A stretch of DNA of 64,000 bases from assembly GCA_963969395.1 (NCBI GenBank), contig OZ017800.1, positions 16,400,479-16,464,478 of the forward strand, read 5' to 3'. The notes under the pieces are model-generated. The model saw only the letters and a program-made list of their open reading frames with translations, made no database searches and was not told the DNA's origin. The position numbers and the translations under genes are program-made. This DNA comes from Pseudoscleropodium purum (taxonomy: Eukaryota > Streptophyta > Bryopsida > Hypnales > Brachytheciaceae). Shown here one piece after another: positions 1 through 11,041 of the stretch (position 1 is its first letter; each line of letters opens with the position of its first letter).

Positions 1-52
1 CACTATACATGATTCCATAAGAAGTCATCCAATATATTGAATGATAAAACAA

Positions 53-3000
53 TTATTTTGATCTCAACAGAGTTTGCCCTTGTAGTCCCCAGTGATTTCT
101 CTGGTGAGCTCGATGTGGTGATCTCCCAAGGAAAGCACACTCTTTAGTATTATTTAAAATGCTAACATTCACACAAATAGCATCTTCTACCAGATAGTTA
201 ATGATTGAGCTTCCGAGACTTGAAAAAGAGAGGAAAAATTTCTTGTCACCTGAGAGGGGCCCTGTCGTCGATGTTGCAGTAGCCCAACGACCGCAGACAG
301 CAAAAGGACCTAACCCAACCTTCAGGGGATGGCTTTTCAGCTTGAAGGCAGCTGCACGGGCTTCCAGAAGCAGTTTTCGGCTTGGGATAGCCGACCAGTC
401 TTGTTTTCGCTTCACTCGCATCGGCGAGTGAATCTTTATGACCTGCAAAAGAGTGAATGTAATCATCATGAGTCCAAAAGTTCGGAGAGGGTGAAAATCG
501 AAACTGCTGAGGAGAATGCCAGTCAGTGTTACTTACACCAAGGCACTCCAAGAGCTGGTAGTAGGCTCGACCTTGGAGAGGATTGTGACCTCGACGAGGC
601 TCTGAGAAGTATCTGGTCCTGCCCAGAGTTACAGGCAGGGATTAGCAGAGTACAACACTATGACTTAGTTCAGCTAAGAAGACTCAAAAGACAAAGACCC
701 CAAACTTGGTTTCGAAGATCCCGTCCCAAAGACTACCCGTATTTGAGATGCACGAGCTGACAAGTAGAAGTGAAGTTTAGTTTGATATAAACAAATATAG
801 ACTGACCAGTCTGCATAGCCGGGGTCGACAGTGAATCCGTAGATATCCACTTCATCGCACATGGAAACAGCCAGCTCTATGGATTTGACACCCGTGCCCT
901 TGGCACCTCGTCGGAATTCCACACCTTGGAAGAGGTAGACTGGATTAGGAATCTCCTACACCAGCGGAAATTTAAAGAACGACCTCCGCAAGTAATCTGC
1001 ACTTGTGAATAGGTAGGATGATCCAGTCATTGCTATTTACGTGGATTCCTTAACGATTAAGTTGAATTCATAATACCTTGATCATGGCATTGAAATCTCG
1101 ATGTATTTTACTCTTGATTATGAGCACCTCTTCAGCTGCCCACATGCACCACACAGGTCAGAAAGCTGTTTCGGCATGGATCCATATCCTGGTAACATTA
1201 GGTGTACATCATGCTTCAGTAACTGCCTCCACACTCTTAGAAAGGAATTCAGATTCCTTTTGTGCACAAATTCAGTTCACCTCAAGTGGGAGGTACCAAA
1301 AGCTAAAGGAAGAAGACAGACGTTGATCAATTACAGAGCGCCACGCAATGACTGTCAGACTTTCGGGCCTTTGGTGTGTGTGGAGTGGGGGCCGGGCTAC
1401 CCTATAGGGGAGAAGGGTGAGTTCTCACAACTCCTTAAGAATGCTGTGCAAATGAGAAAGATACCAGAACGAAGGAAAAAATGGAAGGAAATACGTCGTA
1501 CCATTTCCCTTGACAACCTCGACTAAGTTGCGTGCTACGCCTTCTGCAATCAGACGGAACGTCCTTTTCCGACCCACATGCTTTGCATATGTCTGCAAAA
1601 AGCAGATCAATGTCGCTGTGATCAGCCAGGTTCTTGCATATTACGTCCGCATCTGGATCTACAAGTATCTTTGCGTTTTGCTCAATAGGGCTGTTGAAGT
1701 GCAAGACTTTCGCTCCCCAAAACGAAGGGATTTAGGTTTCGCGATCCTGATTCTACCTACAAGGACCCCCTGCTTATAAGACAAGGATCAAATGGGTCTT
1801 GAAATCATGCCGGTCTCTAATAGAAAGAAAGTGGAGAGTCTTGCAATTGAAGTTCAGCACTTCAAGACCCCTAATATGAAACCGTACATCAAGCAAAACA
1901 TACAGATCGAAACATTTGAGATTCAATGAAACAACTCGACATTAGTCCAATATCCTTTGAGAGCGTTGGAGGCTCTCAAAAAATATTGACTACATGTGCA
2001 CATACCTCGTTGACTGGAGCTTCATTGTCGCGAAAGACTGCATCATGTGCATCGATTTCAGATCCAAAGTTGGCGTGAAGCAGATCGCCGGAGTTTCCCA
2101 CAACTGCGCAGGTTGCGAATTGTCGGGGTTTGAAGGGGGGCTTAGACGGCAACACGAGCTGCAATTCATCTTCGCATAAGCTCCTGTTGTCGCATCTGCC
2201 AAGGGCACTTCAACATCACGTCTCTTCCTCTGGTTAGTTAGTTTCACAATTACTGTTCCTCGCGGATTCTTCCATGCATCCGCATGCCTCTGCCAATACA
2301 ACTTTTACTTTCTGCTAAGAAGTGCAATTAATATATTACCCTGAAAGCCCTAAACCGGTCTCTCGTTCATATAACATCCTTGAGGCTGCCTCAACTTTTT
2401 TGGAAAACGAATGCAGATTCCTTTTGAGCACATCTTGAGCTCATGTTTAGTGGGAGTTACCAAAAGCTACAAGAAGACATGCACTGGACACTCACTGAGT
2501 CACAGAGATCCATGCACACTCCCTGCACTGAATGCCCAAACTTTTGAAATATTTTTCAGCCATCTATCTTTGGAGTGAGAAGAAGAAGAAGGAGGAGGAG
2601 GGCTGATTCTCTCGACTAGTAAGGAATGTTGTTTCTGCAGTAGCATTCCAATCAATATCAGGAAAAAATTTATTGACATCAAACGAAGAAAGATCATAAG
2701 AGCTTCACCTACAATTGTGAAATTCGAGTGGGAGCATATTCCAGCCATCCATTTGGGCGAGCATCCAGATAATCTCTGGTCAATACAGTAGTCACGTTGT
2801 GGAACTGCAGCCGGAAATGTCGGAAATCAAAATGTCAGTTCATTATTTCACGGACCCCATTCTCATTGCTACTTCATCCGGCATATTCCTGGCGAAGGTA
2901 GGCATACCCACCTGTTCCCAGAGGAGAAGTGTGTCACACACATTGAACAGGTAGTCCAGTAGCTCGTAAACCTTGAATTGACTGTTGAACTGCCCTCCGC

Positions 3001-5718
3001 ACACATTCAGACACCCAAATTCATCAGCCTTCACGTCTACCGCATCCCAGACAGCAGTATGTTAATTCCGCCAGACTCTGAGAGTCCGTTACGTCAAAGG
3101 AGCCTATTTACGTAGCAATGACAACCAAGCACTGGATACGGAGAGCACGGTTGTGATGTTACCCCTCTTTAGCATTAGTTTGTCCTGATTTGAAATCCTT
3201 GATTGACCAGGATTCAACCATTCAGATAATGTCGTTTAGGGGCGAAACTACAACCTCATTATGGAAGTAACATCTCTTGCCTCTCCCATCTCTCAATACG
3301 ATTTTCTCATAAGAAAGATCTACTTTCATGTGACCAAGTCCCAAATGCCTCGATTTCCAAACCGCAGACACGAACTTAACTTGAACTTAATGCGAAACAA
3401 ATGAACAGAGAACGAAGGTACCCATATGCTATTAGTTCCTTTGGGATACTGGAGCAGGAGCTCGCACTGGTCTTTCACTTCAGCTTGTAACCCTAATCCA
3501 TTTGCCGCCTGCCGATCCAAGGAAAACAAGAATACGTAACTTTGCAATATCTCCTTTGTAAGTTTGCTAGTAAGGTAGGAACACTTAAAGTCTCCTCCCT
3601 ATTATCTCAGATAATGGATGCATAATTGATTATGATTAGGAGGGTGTAGATAACCTAAGCACTTGTTTTCAAGTGTAGGTTTCAGATTATCTACCAAGAA
3701 AACAGTCAATAACTTTCCTAATAACCCAATCTATGTCTTTGAATAAGGTAGCAACATCCATAATTGTTATTGTACTCATAACTAATTAGTAGAGTGTCTT
3801 TAAATTGTCTACATGAGTACCTTGAAACCATCACCCATTCTTAATTGTGATCGGAAGGCTTTGAAGTTTTTAGATTTTGTTGTGGGAATCAAGGTAGATT
3901 TATTAAAGTGTGGTTTAGGGTGCCCTAGTGAATTCTACTTTGAAAATTCATAGAAATTAGATGCCTTGTCCAAATTCTTTTTTCTTTTTAAGTTCATGAA
4001 TTTCAATTGCTAATATTGCGAAAATATTTTTTCTATAAAAAGATCCCTTTAACTCTACAGAATTGTTTATTTTGACAATTCTAGATACTGCTACCTTAAA
4101 CCCAAAGAGTGCACCAAAGTAATAACCCAGTCTAATGCTAGCAACCATCTTTTTCATCTAATAAGATATTGTACTGAGTAGTTAGGCCTATCAAAATATA
4201 ATCCTAGAAATGGATGCCAAACTTTTCCGAAACATATTTTGCTAAATAACAATTTCTTGTTTATATAGTTAAGGAATGTTGTAAAATATTGGTAGAATAT
4301 TTCTAGTTTTTGGAAGATTAAATAATAATTCAATAGGCTTGAAACCTGTCTTCCAAATTCCGGGCATGGTATGCTAAAATTTAACACTAGTGATAGTAAC
4401 TTTGAGTAGTACCCACTACTTCTAAAACCAAAATTAGAGATTTTGGGTGTTCCTAAGTTAGGGAGATAGGATATTATAACATACAGGTAGCCAACCCGTT
4501 TCCAACCACTTAAGCAATTATGTGTATTTGGACCATAAGGTTTTTGAATAGGAGAATTTTTCCCATGTATAAAAAAAGAGTTTGGAAGGCTTTCATAATT
4601 TTTTATAATTTTATTTTTCAAAACATAATTATTGTGAACTTTTTAGTTGAAGATTTTGTTTGACCTATGTTCAACATATAGATCTTCCTACCATTAAAAG
4701 ATTTTAGAGGGTTCAAGAGGGCCGTTTCAGATCTCTATTTCTCGCAGTTCACCCTACAATAAGAAGAATGCCATGCTGTTAGAAAAAAATAAAATAAAAT
4801 TCTTAAAATGAAAATTGAAGTTGATTTTTTTTTAAATGACGTGGCAGTCGTTATGCCACATTAAGCAGTATGTTGGGCGAGTTTGCAAAGTTAAAATGGG
4901 AAGTCATAGCCCTCCCAAATCCCCCAAAATCTTTTAATGTTCCAACCACAAGCTAGTGGCAAAATCAACCAAGGATAGTTTGTAATATTGAGAGTCTTGC
5001 AGCCAATCATAATGAGCCACAACTGCGTTGGAAACTATGCCATAATTATCACACTTCATCACCAACTAATTGAAAAGAAAATAGCCTATATAACCAAAAT
5101 AGGGAGGTGATCAAAAAATGGGTCGACTGCTCTTATATCAACCTTTGAAAAAAATACTGCACTTGGTTTAGACCTAGGACCACTCTAAGACCACCCAACT
5201 ACCACACGAAGAATGGCAATTGAATCACGTGAGGTTAAAGCAAGCTGAGAGTCAGATCTTTTGCTTTCTCACTGCAAAAATTGCCTCTTGTAACCAGAAA
5301 ATGAATTAATGTCACTGCCATGTCACCGATTGGTTCTGGTGATGACAATGTACATTTTCAGGTTTACCATATTTGTTAAGATAACGGAGACCAAAATTCG
5401 AATGTGTCACTAGGGTATCAAGTGCAGCAGTACTCACCACACACTGACTCAATTCTTGTTGAAGCGCGGGGAGAATCTCTTCATGAGAGAGGCTTCGGCT
5501 CTCGACATGCTCTGCAGCCCACGAAGTGAGTCATAGTGTCAGTGTGTTCAAGTCCCCACTCCTGGTGCAAAATATGAGCGTTAAGAAATACGGAGTATCT
5601 GTGTACCTGGAGGCGAGGATCCGGAAGGACAGAAGAGTAGCGAGGAAGGCACAGCCAAGAAGAATGTGCACATAAAAAAGATGACAAACAGCAGCAGAAT
5701 GAAGATTAGACTGGCCAT
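53..5718 (-). CDS. SIA: Sialyltransferase-like protein, GT29 family (11 exons)
   Basis: Probable Golgi type II glycosyltransferase of the plant GT29 group (Arabidopsis SIA1/SIA2 type). The acceptor is unknown, since plants are not known to make ordinary sialic acid. Exons on the minus strand: 5718-5607, 5511-5438, 3508-3422, 3036-2912, 2804-2713, 2195-2006, 1592-1502, 1135-1077, 955-807, 618-537, 442-53. Exon 1 encodes a hydrophobic signal anchor ([15 protein letters not shown]). Exon 6 carries sialyl motif L ([11 protein letters not shown], then RDNEAPVNE). Exon 9 carries motif S ([27 protein letters not shown]). Exon 10 has [20 protein letters not shown] and exon 11 IHSPMR. Other junctions have GT-AG sites and matching phases. 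The 3-to-4 junction does not: exon 3 ends in phase 0 at TGG, but exon 4 needs one more base. About 480 residues. The C-terminal tail after IHSPMR is roughly 100 residues longer than in relatives I know. Family call is firm; the exact ends are less so. Confidence 0.88.
1195..2510. repeat. Dispersed repeat copies in two introns of the GT29 gene
   Basis: Two stretches, about 1235-1325 in intron 7 and about 2410-2505 in intron 5, are diverged copies of each other. Shared landmarks are GATTCCTTTTG, a GCACA core, GTGGGAG and TACCAAAAGCTA. The same landmarks recur in intron 1 of the P450 at 19846-25096 (23860-23920). The 18-base string GGGTGAGTTCTCACAACT occurs both at about 1425 here and at about 24735 in that P450 intron. 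This is therefore a dispersed repeat, not conserved coding sequence. Confidence 0.6.
4690..4965. repeat. Dispersed repeat in intron 2 of the GT29 gene
   Basis: It resembles 59290-59590. Both have a GAGGGCC-TTTCA start, an A-rich middle, a conserved GTGGCAGTC-TT-TGCCACAT core containing the short inverted repeat GTGGCA/TGCCAC, and an end of the form CA-AGCCCTC-CAA. No coding potential was seen. The rest of the 1.9 kb intron (3509-5437) is AT-rich and otherwise unremarkable. Confidence 0.55.
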
Positions 5719-6724
5719 CTCCAGCGATCAACAACAAACTCTCGGCATCACTCTCTTCTCTGCATTCAAGCTTCTATTAGCACAACATCTTCATATCTGG
5801 AAAATCTGTAGCCCACTATTCAATGTTGGAAAAACTCCTGCCGCAAGCTTTACTGTACAACGTCAATATAAATCTCAATACTACATCACACTCCTCAGAT
5901 GAAATATTATAAATAATGTACTGTACAAGAAGTTTTTCTTACTCCATTGAAGCCTCAGTATTTGCATCTGCAAGTCTCCGTATAGAATCTGCAGCATTCC
6001 ACGTGTATTGCTACAGTAGAGTTTCAATACCTACTTTGCAGTACGGAAATCTTACAGTTATAAAATGAAGAGTTGCTTCAGTATTTTTACGGAATGTTGA
6101 GCAAGCCATCTCCTGAGAACTGAATCAATATTGAATCATGGGAGGGAAGTTTTCAAGCTGGGCACCTCTTTGCTGGTTTAGGTCATGTCAAGAAAGTGAG
6201 CTCCACACATGTCATCCCTTCTTGAACATTCCGAGATGACGAATTCAAGAAGTTCATGGTTCACAACATACGGTGGTTGGAGACCGCATATATCATGCAG
6301 GTCGGTGAAAATCATATCTCAATATAAGCTGAACTTAGCCTAGGCTACAGTAGGACAGTGCACAATATGAGCAAAAGTAGAGACATTATGCATGATTAAG
6401 TTGTGGGGTACAAAAGTTGGTAAGAAGTGGTAGTCTAGGTCCATATTCCGATGATACTTTGATTCTTGCAACTAGTGAATGTTCTCATTTCTACTAGTGC
6501 ATGCCAAGACTTAACATGATAACTTTGGTGCACTTGAGTCAACTCCTTCAAAAGTGGATGAGATGAGATGAGAATCATCAAAAAATGTATGAAAAAAAGT
6601 AGACATCATGGATTTTGACAATTGGGAAAGGAAGCCGGGGATAAGTCCAGAACCTTTAGAATCCAAAAGAAGTGAAAGGGGTAAGTAAATTCTTATTTGA
6701 ATTTTGAATTCAAATGAACCCTTA
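5719..6724. other. Upstream flank of the GT29 gene, no gene seen
   Basis: This is the start of the 2.7 kb region between the minus-strand GT29 gene and the plus-strand CYP94-like gene, which are transcribed away from each other. It should hold the GT29 promoter. No clear TATA box, long reading frame or repeat was recognised here. Confidence 0.4.
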
Positions 6725-7010
6725 AGTAATTGAATTTATAATTTAATTAAATCTCTAATTGCATTTAGGCTAAAATTAAATCCTTAATTGAATTTTGAAA
6801 TAAATTAAATCTTCAATTTTATTTAGAAATAAATTGAATCTTTAATTTTATTTAGAAATAAATTGAATCTTTAATTTTATTTAGAGATTAATTAAATCTT
6901 CAATTTTATTTAGAAATAAATTAAATCTTTAATTTTATTTAGGATTAAATTAAATCTTTAATTTTATTTAGGATTAAATTAAATCTTCAATTTTATTTAG
7001 AAAAGATGTT
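6725..7010. repeat. AT-rich tandem repeat, unit about 29-30 bp
   Basis: Successive diverged units of the form AAATAAATTGAATCTTTAA followed by TTTTATTTAG, about eight to ten copies. The best-preserved units lie between 6800 and 7000. Related but degenerate AT-rich sequence continues to about 7400. Confidence 0.8.
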
Positions 7011-7559
7011 ACAATTTGATTTGTTACTCAATATATGTCAATAAAGAGTTCTACATTGCTTTGGATTCAGATATTTTGAAGGCATTTCAGTGTTTAATAT
7101 CCTAATGCCTAATGTGTCCACCTTTGAATTAGAATGTCATTTGATTTAATGTTAAAGAATTGCCTCTATAAATGAATGATACGTGAATCCCTGAAATTCT
7201 TAATGGAATCAAGAAGTTTATTACATATTTTAATTGCATTTAGAACTTAACTGAATACTCCAATGAAATGATAAATTAATTACATTTTTCATTGCACATT
7301 AAAATTTAATTAAAATATTTTAATTAATTTTGAAATTAATTAATTCTTTTCATTGAATTTCATAGTTTCCTTAAACCCTTCATTGAAACAGAGTATTAAA
7401 TCAGAATTAATTTCAATTTAAATCCAGGATTCACCCCAAACTGGAATCCTTCAAAATAAAATTGATAACTCAATTCGTAACTGATTCCCTGTGGCATCAA
7501 CTCGTCATCTCTCTTGGGAAACTCAGTTTACCTCGGCTTACCTCAGCTTACCAACTCTG

Positions 7560-7876
7560 CGTAAAAGGGAGCGCGAAAGACTTGGAGGAGCAAGATTTGT
7601 TTCGTCTTTTCGCTGTATTTGGAGGGTCCAGGGCCGCCTCCAAAGCCTCCAGGTCTGCAAAGCTGGAGTGCTGGACCCCCGCCTGGACGTCCAGGCCCCA
7701 GCCGGCGGTCCATGGCATGCGCTGGGCATCCACTTCCTGGAGGTCCAACCCGCCCATGGAAACGCACTCTCAGGAATGAACTTAGAGCGCGTTTCCTGGA
7801 GGACCTGCAGTTCTGGCTGCTCCATGGACTAACCGTTTCCGTGGAGCAGCCGTTTCCACGTTTCCATGGAGCAGCC
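7560..7876. repeat. GC-rich island with nested inverted repeats upstream of CYP94
   Basis: An abrupt GC-rich block in AT-rich surroundings. The 10 bp sequence GGCTGCTCCA at 7815-7824 has perfect inverted partners at 7842-7851 and 7867-7876. A second imperfect pair surrounds GGAAACGC (about 7757-7764) and GCGTTTCC (about 7788-7797). Reading frames here overlap on both strands and resemble no protein family I know, so I read the block as a foldback or mobile-element remnant. Confidence 0.55.
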
Positions 7877-7877
7877 G

Positions 7878-7924
7878 GAATCCAGTCCAGAAGTAGGTTT
7901 TAAGCCTACTTCTGGACTGGATTC
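7878..7924. repeat. Perfect 20 bp hairpin
   Basis: The left arm GAATCCAGTCCAGAAGTAGG (7878-7897) is exactly complementary to the right arm at 7905-7924, with a 7-base loop. It closes the GC-rich inverted-repeat island, about 480 bp upstream of the CYP94 start codon. Confidence 0.9.
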
Positions 7925-8141
7925 ACATTGCAAACATCACCGCTAACACCACGTCCAAACATACTGAGACTACTAACCGGCAGTATCCCCAGGAGGTGCG
8001 GGGAATACGGGTAAAGATGCGGTTAGGCAGGTGTTTCGATATTACCAACTTTCTTGCACTGGTCCTTCGCTCGTGCCTTGCCGTCGCCTTCCATTCTATG
8101 TACTGTACGTGTCAAACTGTTACATAGAGGAATTCTGGTTT

Positions 8142-8147
8142 CACGTG
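8142..8147. promoter_or_regulatory. G-box (CACGTG) upstream of the CYP94-like gene
   Basis: The palindrome CACGTG lies 261 bp upstream of the start codon. G-boxes bind bHLH and bZIP factors. Some CYP94 enzymes act on jasmonate conjugates and are jasmonate-induced in seed plants, which makes the site suggestive, but a hexamer alone is weak evidence. Confidence 0.3.
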
Positions 8148-8407
8148 ACCTGTGGTGAAGCTCCTGAGTGAGGCCACAAGTCCGGTTCTCTTCTTTACAA
8201 ACAATTGTAAAGGTACGTGTGCGCAATTGTTCTTCAGTATTTCGCTCCTGCTTGACTCCATCACAATTATACAGATTTCCATTCGCTTAGTATTGGATTC
8301 GCCGTTCTTTGATTCCAGGTTCAAGAGTTTATTGTGATTGTTTTCGAGCGAGTCCAAGTTCGTTTCACGAGCGACAGAGCCTGTGATTCTGTAGGATTTG
8401 CAATCAA

Positions 8408-10051
8408 ATGGGGACCGTAGAAGAATGGATTGTTCATCTGCAACAGCAAGCACAAGCGCACCCGGCTGCTGTAGCAACGACGCTGGTGTTCCTGGTAGTG
8501 AACGCACTAATCCTCATCTGGTATCACCACCCGTTGTACGGGAAGAACACGGGCCCCGTGGTGTTCCCCATCGTGGGATCCCTCCCAAGCTTGCTAAAGA
8601 ACGGCAACCGGTTTCTCGACTACTCTGTGGAGCTCATTCTCCAGTCACCGACCCAAACCATGCGATTTGTCCGACCAGGAGGTACCGTTGTGTACAGCAC
8701 AGCGAACGTGGAGAATGTGGAGTACATTCTGAAGACTCGGTTCGAGAATTTCGTCAAAGGGGAGTACTTGGGGGAGATTCTTGACGACCTTCTTGGCAAA
8801 GGGATCTTCAATGTCGACGGCAACCTCTGGAAGCTCCAGCGCAAGCTCGCCAGCCACGAATTCACGTCGCGGTCGCTCCGGGAATTCGGGTTTGAGTGCT
8901 CGGAGAAGGAGCTCAACGATCGACTCATTCCCATTCTCAAGCAAGTGAGCGAAAACGGCACGATCATCGATTTGCAAGACCTCTTTCTCCGATTCGCCTT
9001 CGACAATATCTGTCACTTAGGGTTTGGCGTCGACCCGAACTGCCTGGAGCCTTCCCTGCCCACAGTGCGATTCGCGGAGGCGTTCGACTCGGCGAACGAG
9101 CTCACCGTGAAGCGCTTCCGCATGCTCCCGGGCATCCGAAAGCTACGCAACGTTTTCAACCTCGGCACGGAGAAGGGGCTTCGAGAGCAAGTGAAAGTGG
9201 TGAACGAATTCGCACAGGGCGTGATTCAAGCGCGACGAAAAGAGTTTACCTCCAACGGCGACTCCATGACATCCCGCCAAGACCTTCTCTCTCGGTTCAT
9301 GCGCTTCACAGACTTGTCCGACAACGACATGCAACCTCAATCCGAGCTCGAGCAGAAGTGCATACACGACCTAAAAATCGATTCCTCTCAACCTCTTGAG
9401 AAAGAACAAGCCATGGACCTCTTCCTCCGCGACATCATCATCAGCTTCGTCCTCGCAGGGCGGGACACCTCCTCCGCCGGACTCTCGTGGTTCTTCCACA
9501 CGCTGAGTCAAAACCCGCGCGTCGAAGCCAAGCTTTACGACGAAATCAAGAACCACGCGCCAAATCCTAAAACCACCGAAACCCTATTCTCCTTCGAGGA
9601 CCTGAAGAAGCTGCAATACCTCACGGCTGCGATTCACGAATCGCTTCGTCTGTTCCCTCCCGTTCCTGTGGACACAAAAGAGGCCGTGCGAGACGATGTG
9701 CTTCCCGATGGCACCATTGTGCAGAAAGGCAGTCGGGTGACTTACAATGTGTATGCGATGGCGAGGATGCCAACCATCTGGGGTGAGGATTGCAATGAGT
9801 TCAAGCCCGAGCGATGGCTGAAAGACGGAGTGTTTGTGCAAGAAAGCGCATTCAAATTCGCGGTGTTCCAAGCTGGGCCAAGGATTTGTTTGGGGAAGGA
9901 ACTCGCGTTGACTCAGATGAAGCTCATCGCCGCGAGTTTGATCTACCACTTCGAATTCTCGGTGCAAGAGAAGCATCCCAGCAAGGCGTACCGCTCGCTC
10001 GTGTTTCGAATGCCGAGCGGCTTGCCTGTGCGTGTGCGCCCGCGGGGTTAG
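8408..10051 (+). CDS. CYP94: Cytochrome P450, CYP94-like (clan 86), intronless
   Basis: A complete 547-residue haem monooxygenase in one uninterrupted frame. An N-terminal membrane anchor (about residues 20-38) implies ER attachment. The I-helix oxygen-binding motif AGRDTS starts at residue 350. The K-helix ExxR is E411-S-L-R414. FKPERW follows, and the haem loop FQAGPRICLG has its ligand at Cys494. The segments GKGIFNVDG and RKLASHEFTSRSLREF are typical of CYP94, whose known members omega-hydroxylate fatty acids or jasmonoyl-isoleucine; which of these applies here cannot be read from sequence. The coding region is GC-rich against its surroundings. The first ATG gives a normal anchor. A decayed fragment of another P450 lies immediately downstream on the opposite strand. 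Confidence 0.95.
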   Translation: MGTVEEWIVHLQQQAQAHPAAVATTLVFLVVNALILIWYHHPLYGKNTGPVVFPIVGSLPSLLKNGNRFLDYSVELILQSPTQTMRFVRPGGTVVYSTANVENVEYILKTRFENFVKGEYLGEILDDLLGKGIFNVDGNLWKLQRKLASHEFTSRSLREFGFECSEKELNDRLIPILKQVSENGTIIDLQDLFLRFAFDNICHLGFGVDPNCLEPSLPTVRFAEAFDSANELTVKRFRMLPGIRKLRNVFNLGTEKGLREQVKVVNEFAQGVIQARRKEFTSNGDSMTSRQDLLSRFMRFTDLSDNDMQPQSELEQKCIHDLKIDSSQPLEKEQAMDLFLRDIIISFVLAGRDTSSAGLSWFFHTLSQNPRVEAKLYDEIKNHAPNPKTTETLFSFEDLKKLQYLTAAIHESLRLFPPVPVDTKEAVRDDVLPDGTIVQKGSRVTYNVYAMARMPTIWGEDCNEFKPERWLKDGVFVQESAFKFAVFQAGPRICLGKELALTQMKLIAASLIYHFEFSVQEKHPSKAYRSLVFRMPSGLPVRVRPRG

Positions 10052-10265
10052 GCTTAGGGCTTCGGATTCAATTGGGAGAGCTTTTGCCAGTGGAGCTTGT
10101 GCTCTGTTCTTGAGGAGAGAGAGAGAAACACCTTCAACCTTATTTTGCTTCAGAGTTCGTTGGCTTTGGATTAACGAAAGCTACGTGTGAGCAAGTGTCA
10201 AAGCGTAGAGGACAATGTGAATGAAGCAAAGATATATGTGATATTGATGTTGCTTAGAATTGAAG

Positions 10266-11041
10266 TCTTTGTTGGAAATATGGTATATTCAAACCTTTTA
10301 ATCCTTTGAGGGTGCTAAAAGCATGTAGGATTTCCATGTGTGTACTTACCTTTAGTACAAATGCAACAATAACCTTCTTTTTGTCCCTACAACTAGGGGC
10401 TATTGTAGTGGTAATGTAACTAGTGTGTGAACTTAAGTGCCATAACAATTTACGACTATGAAAGAATCCAACACATGTACACAAATTCAAGCATTTTTAG
10501 GTCTATTAGTGAAGTGATTTATTTTAGCAGCTTAATCAACTTGCACATGTACCCGACTTGGAGCAAATCTAAAACTGGAGATTTTTAAGCTTGGAATGTT
10601 GTCATATCCTTTACTAATGCATATGGATTTAAGCTATTGCAAGTTTGGGATTTATGTCACAATATCTTGCACATGTACATGGTTTCAAGTAATTGTGAGT
10701 TAAGAGATCATAATTTGTCATAATAGTTCAATCATCTTATGAGTGTTATGATTTCAAGCAACAATGGAGTTAACTGTAAGTTTAGGAGGCAATATGTGTT
10801 CAACATTAGAATGGAAGGATCTAAAGGAAAGGTCCAAATATTGGATATGGATCTTTGAAAATCTATCTTCTTTCACTTTTCAAATCAAAGATAAATGAAG
10901 TTCCATTGTTAAAAGCATCAAAATAAGTTTGTCATAACAAATCATAAAAATCATTTTTTAATGTTCAATTTTATTATCCACTTCTCAAATGCCAATTTTC
11001 AACTTTGAAGAATTCATTTAAAAATATGAATGTTTTACATT
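10266..11041 (-). pseudogene. Decayed 3' fragment of the A-type P450 (exon 5 edges and intron 4)
   Basis: 10310-10435 resembles the 3' end of exon 5 of the P450 at 19846-25096 (about 19805-19925). From about 10445 the sequence jumps to the exon 5 acceptor region (about 20475) and then follows intron 4 to about 21080. Shared landmarks include GTACAAATGCAA, AATCCAACA, ACATGGTTTCAAGTAATTGTGAGTT (in part) and AATGCCAATTTTCAACTTTG. About 500 bp of exon 5, including the haem loop, is missing, so this is a non-functional relic in the same orientation as the intact gene. Homology stops where a GC-rich element begins at 11042. Confidence 0.8.

Noticed and set aside
8398..10113. Many open frames on both strands across the CYP94 gene (for example 8645-9016 minus, 8896-9399 plus)
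   Set aside because: They are shadows of a GC-rich single-exon gene. Only the 8408-10051 frame carries P450 motifs.
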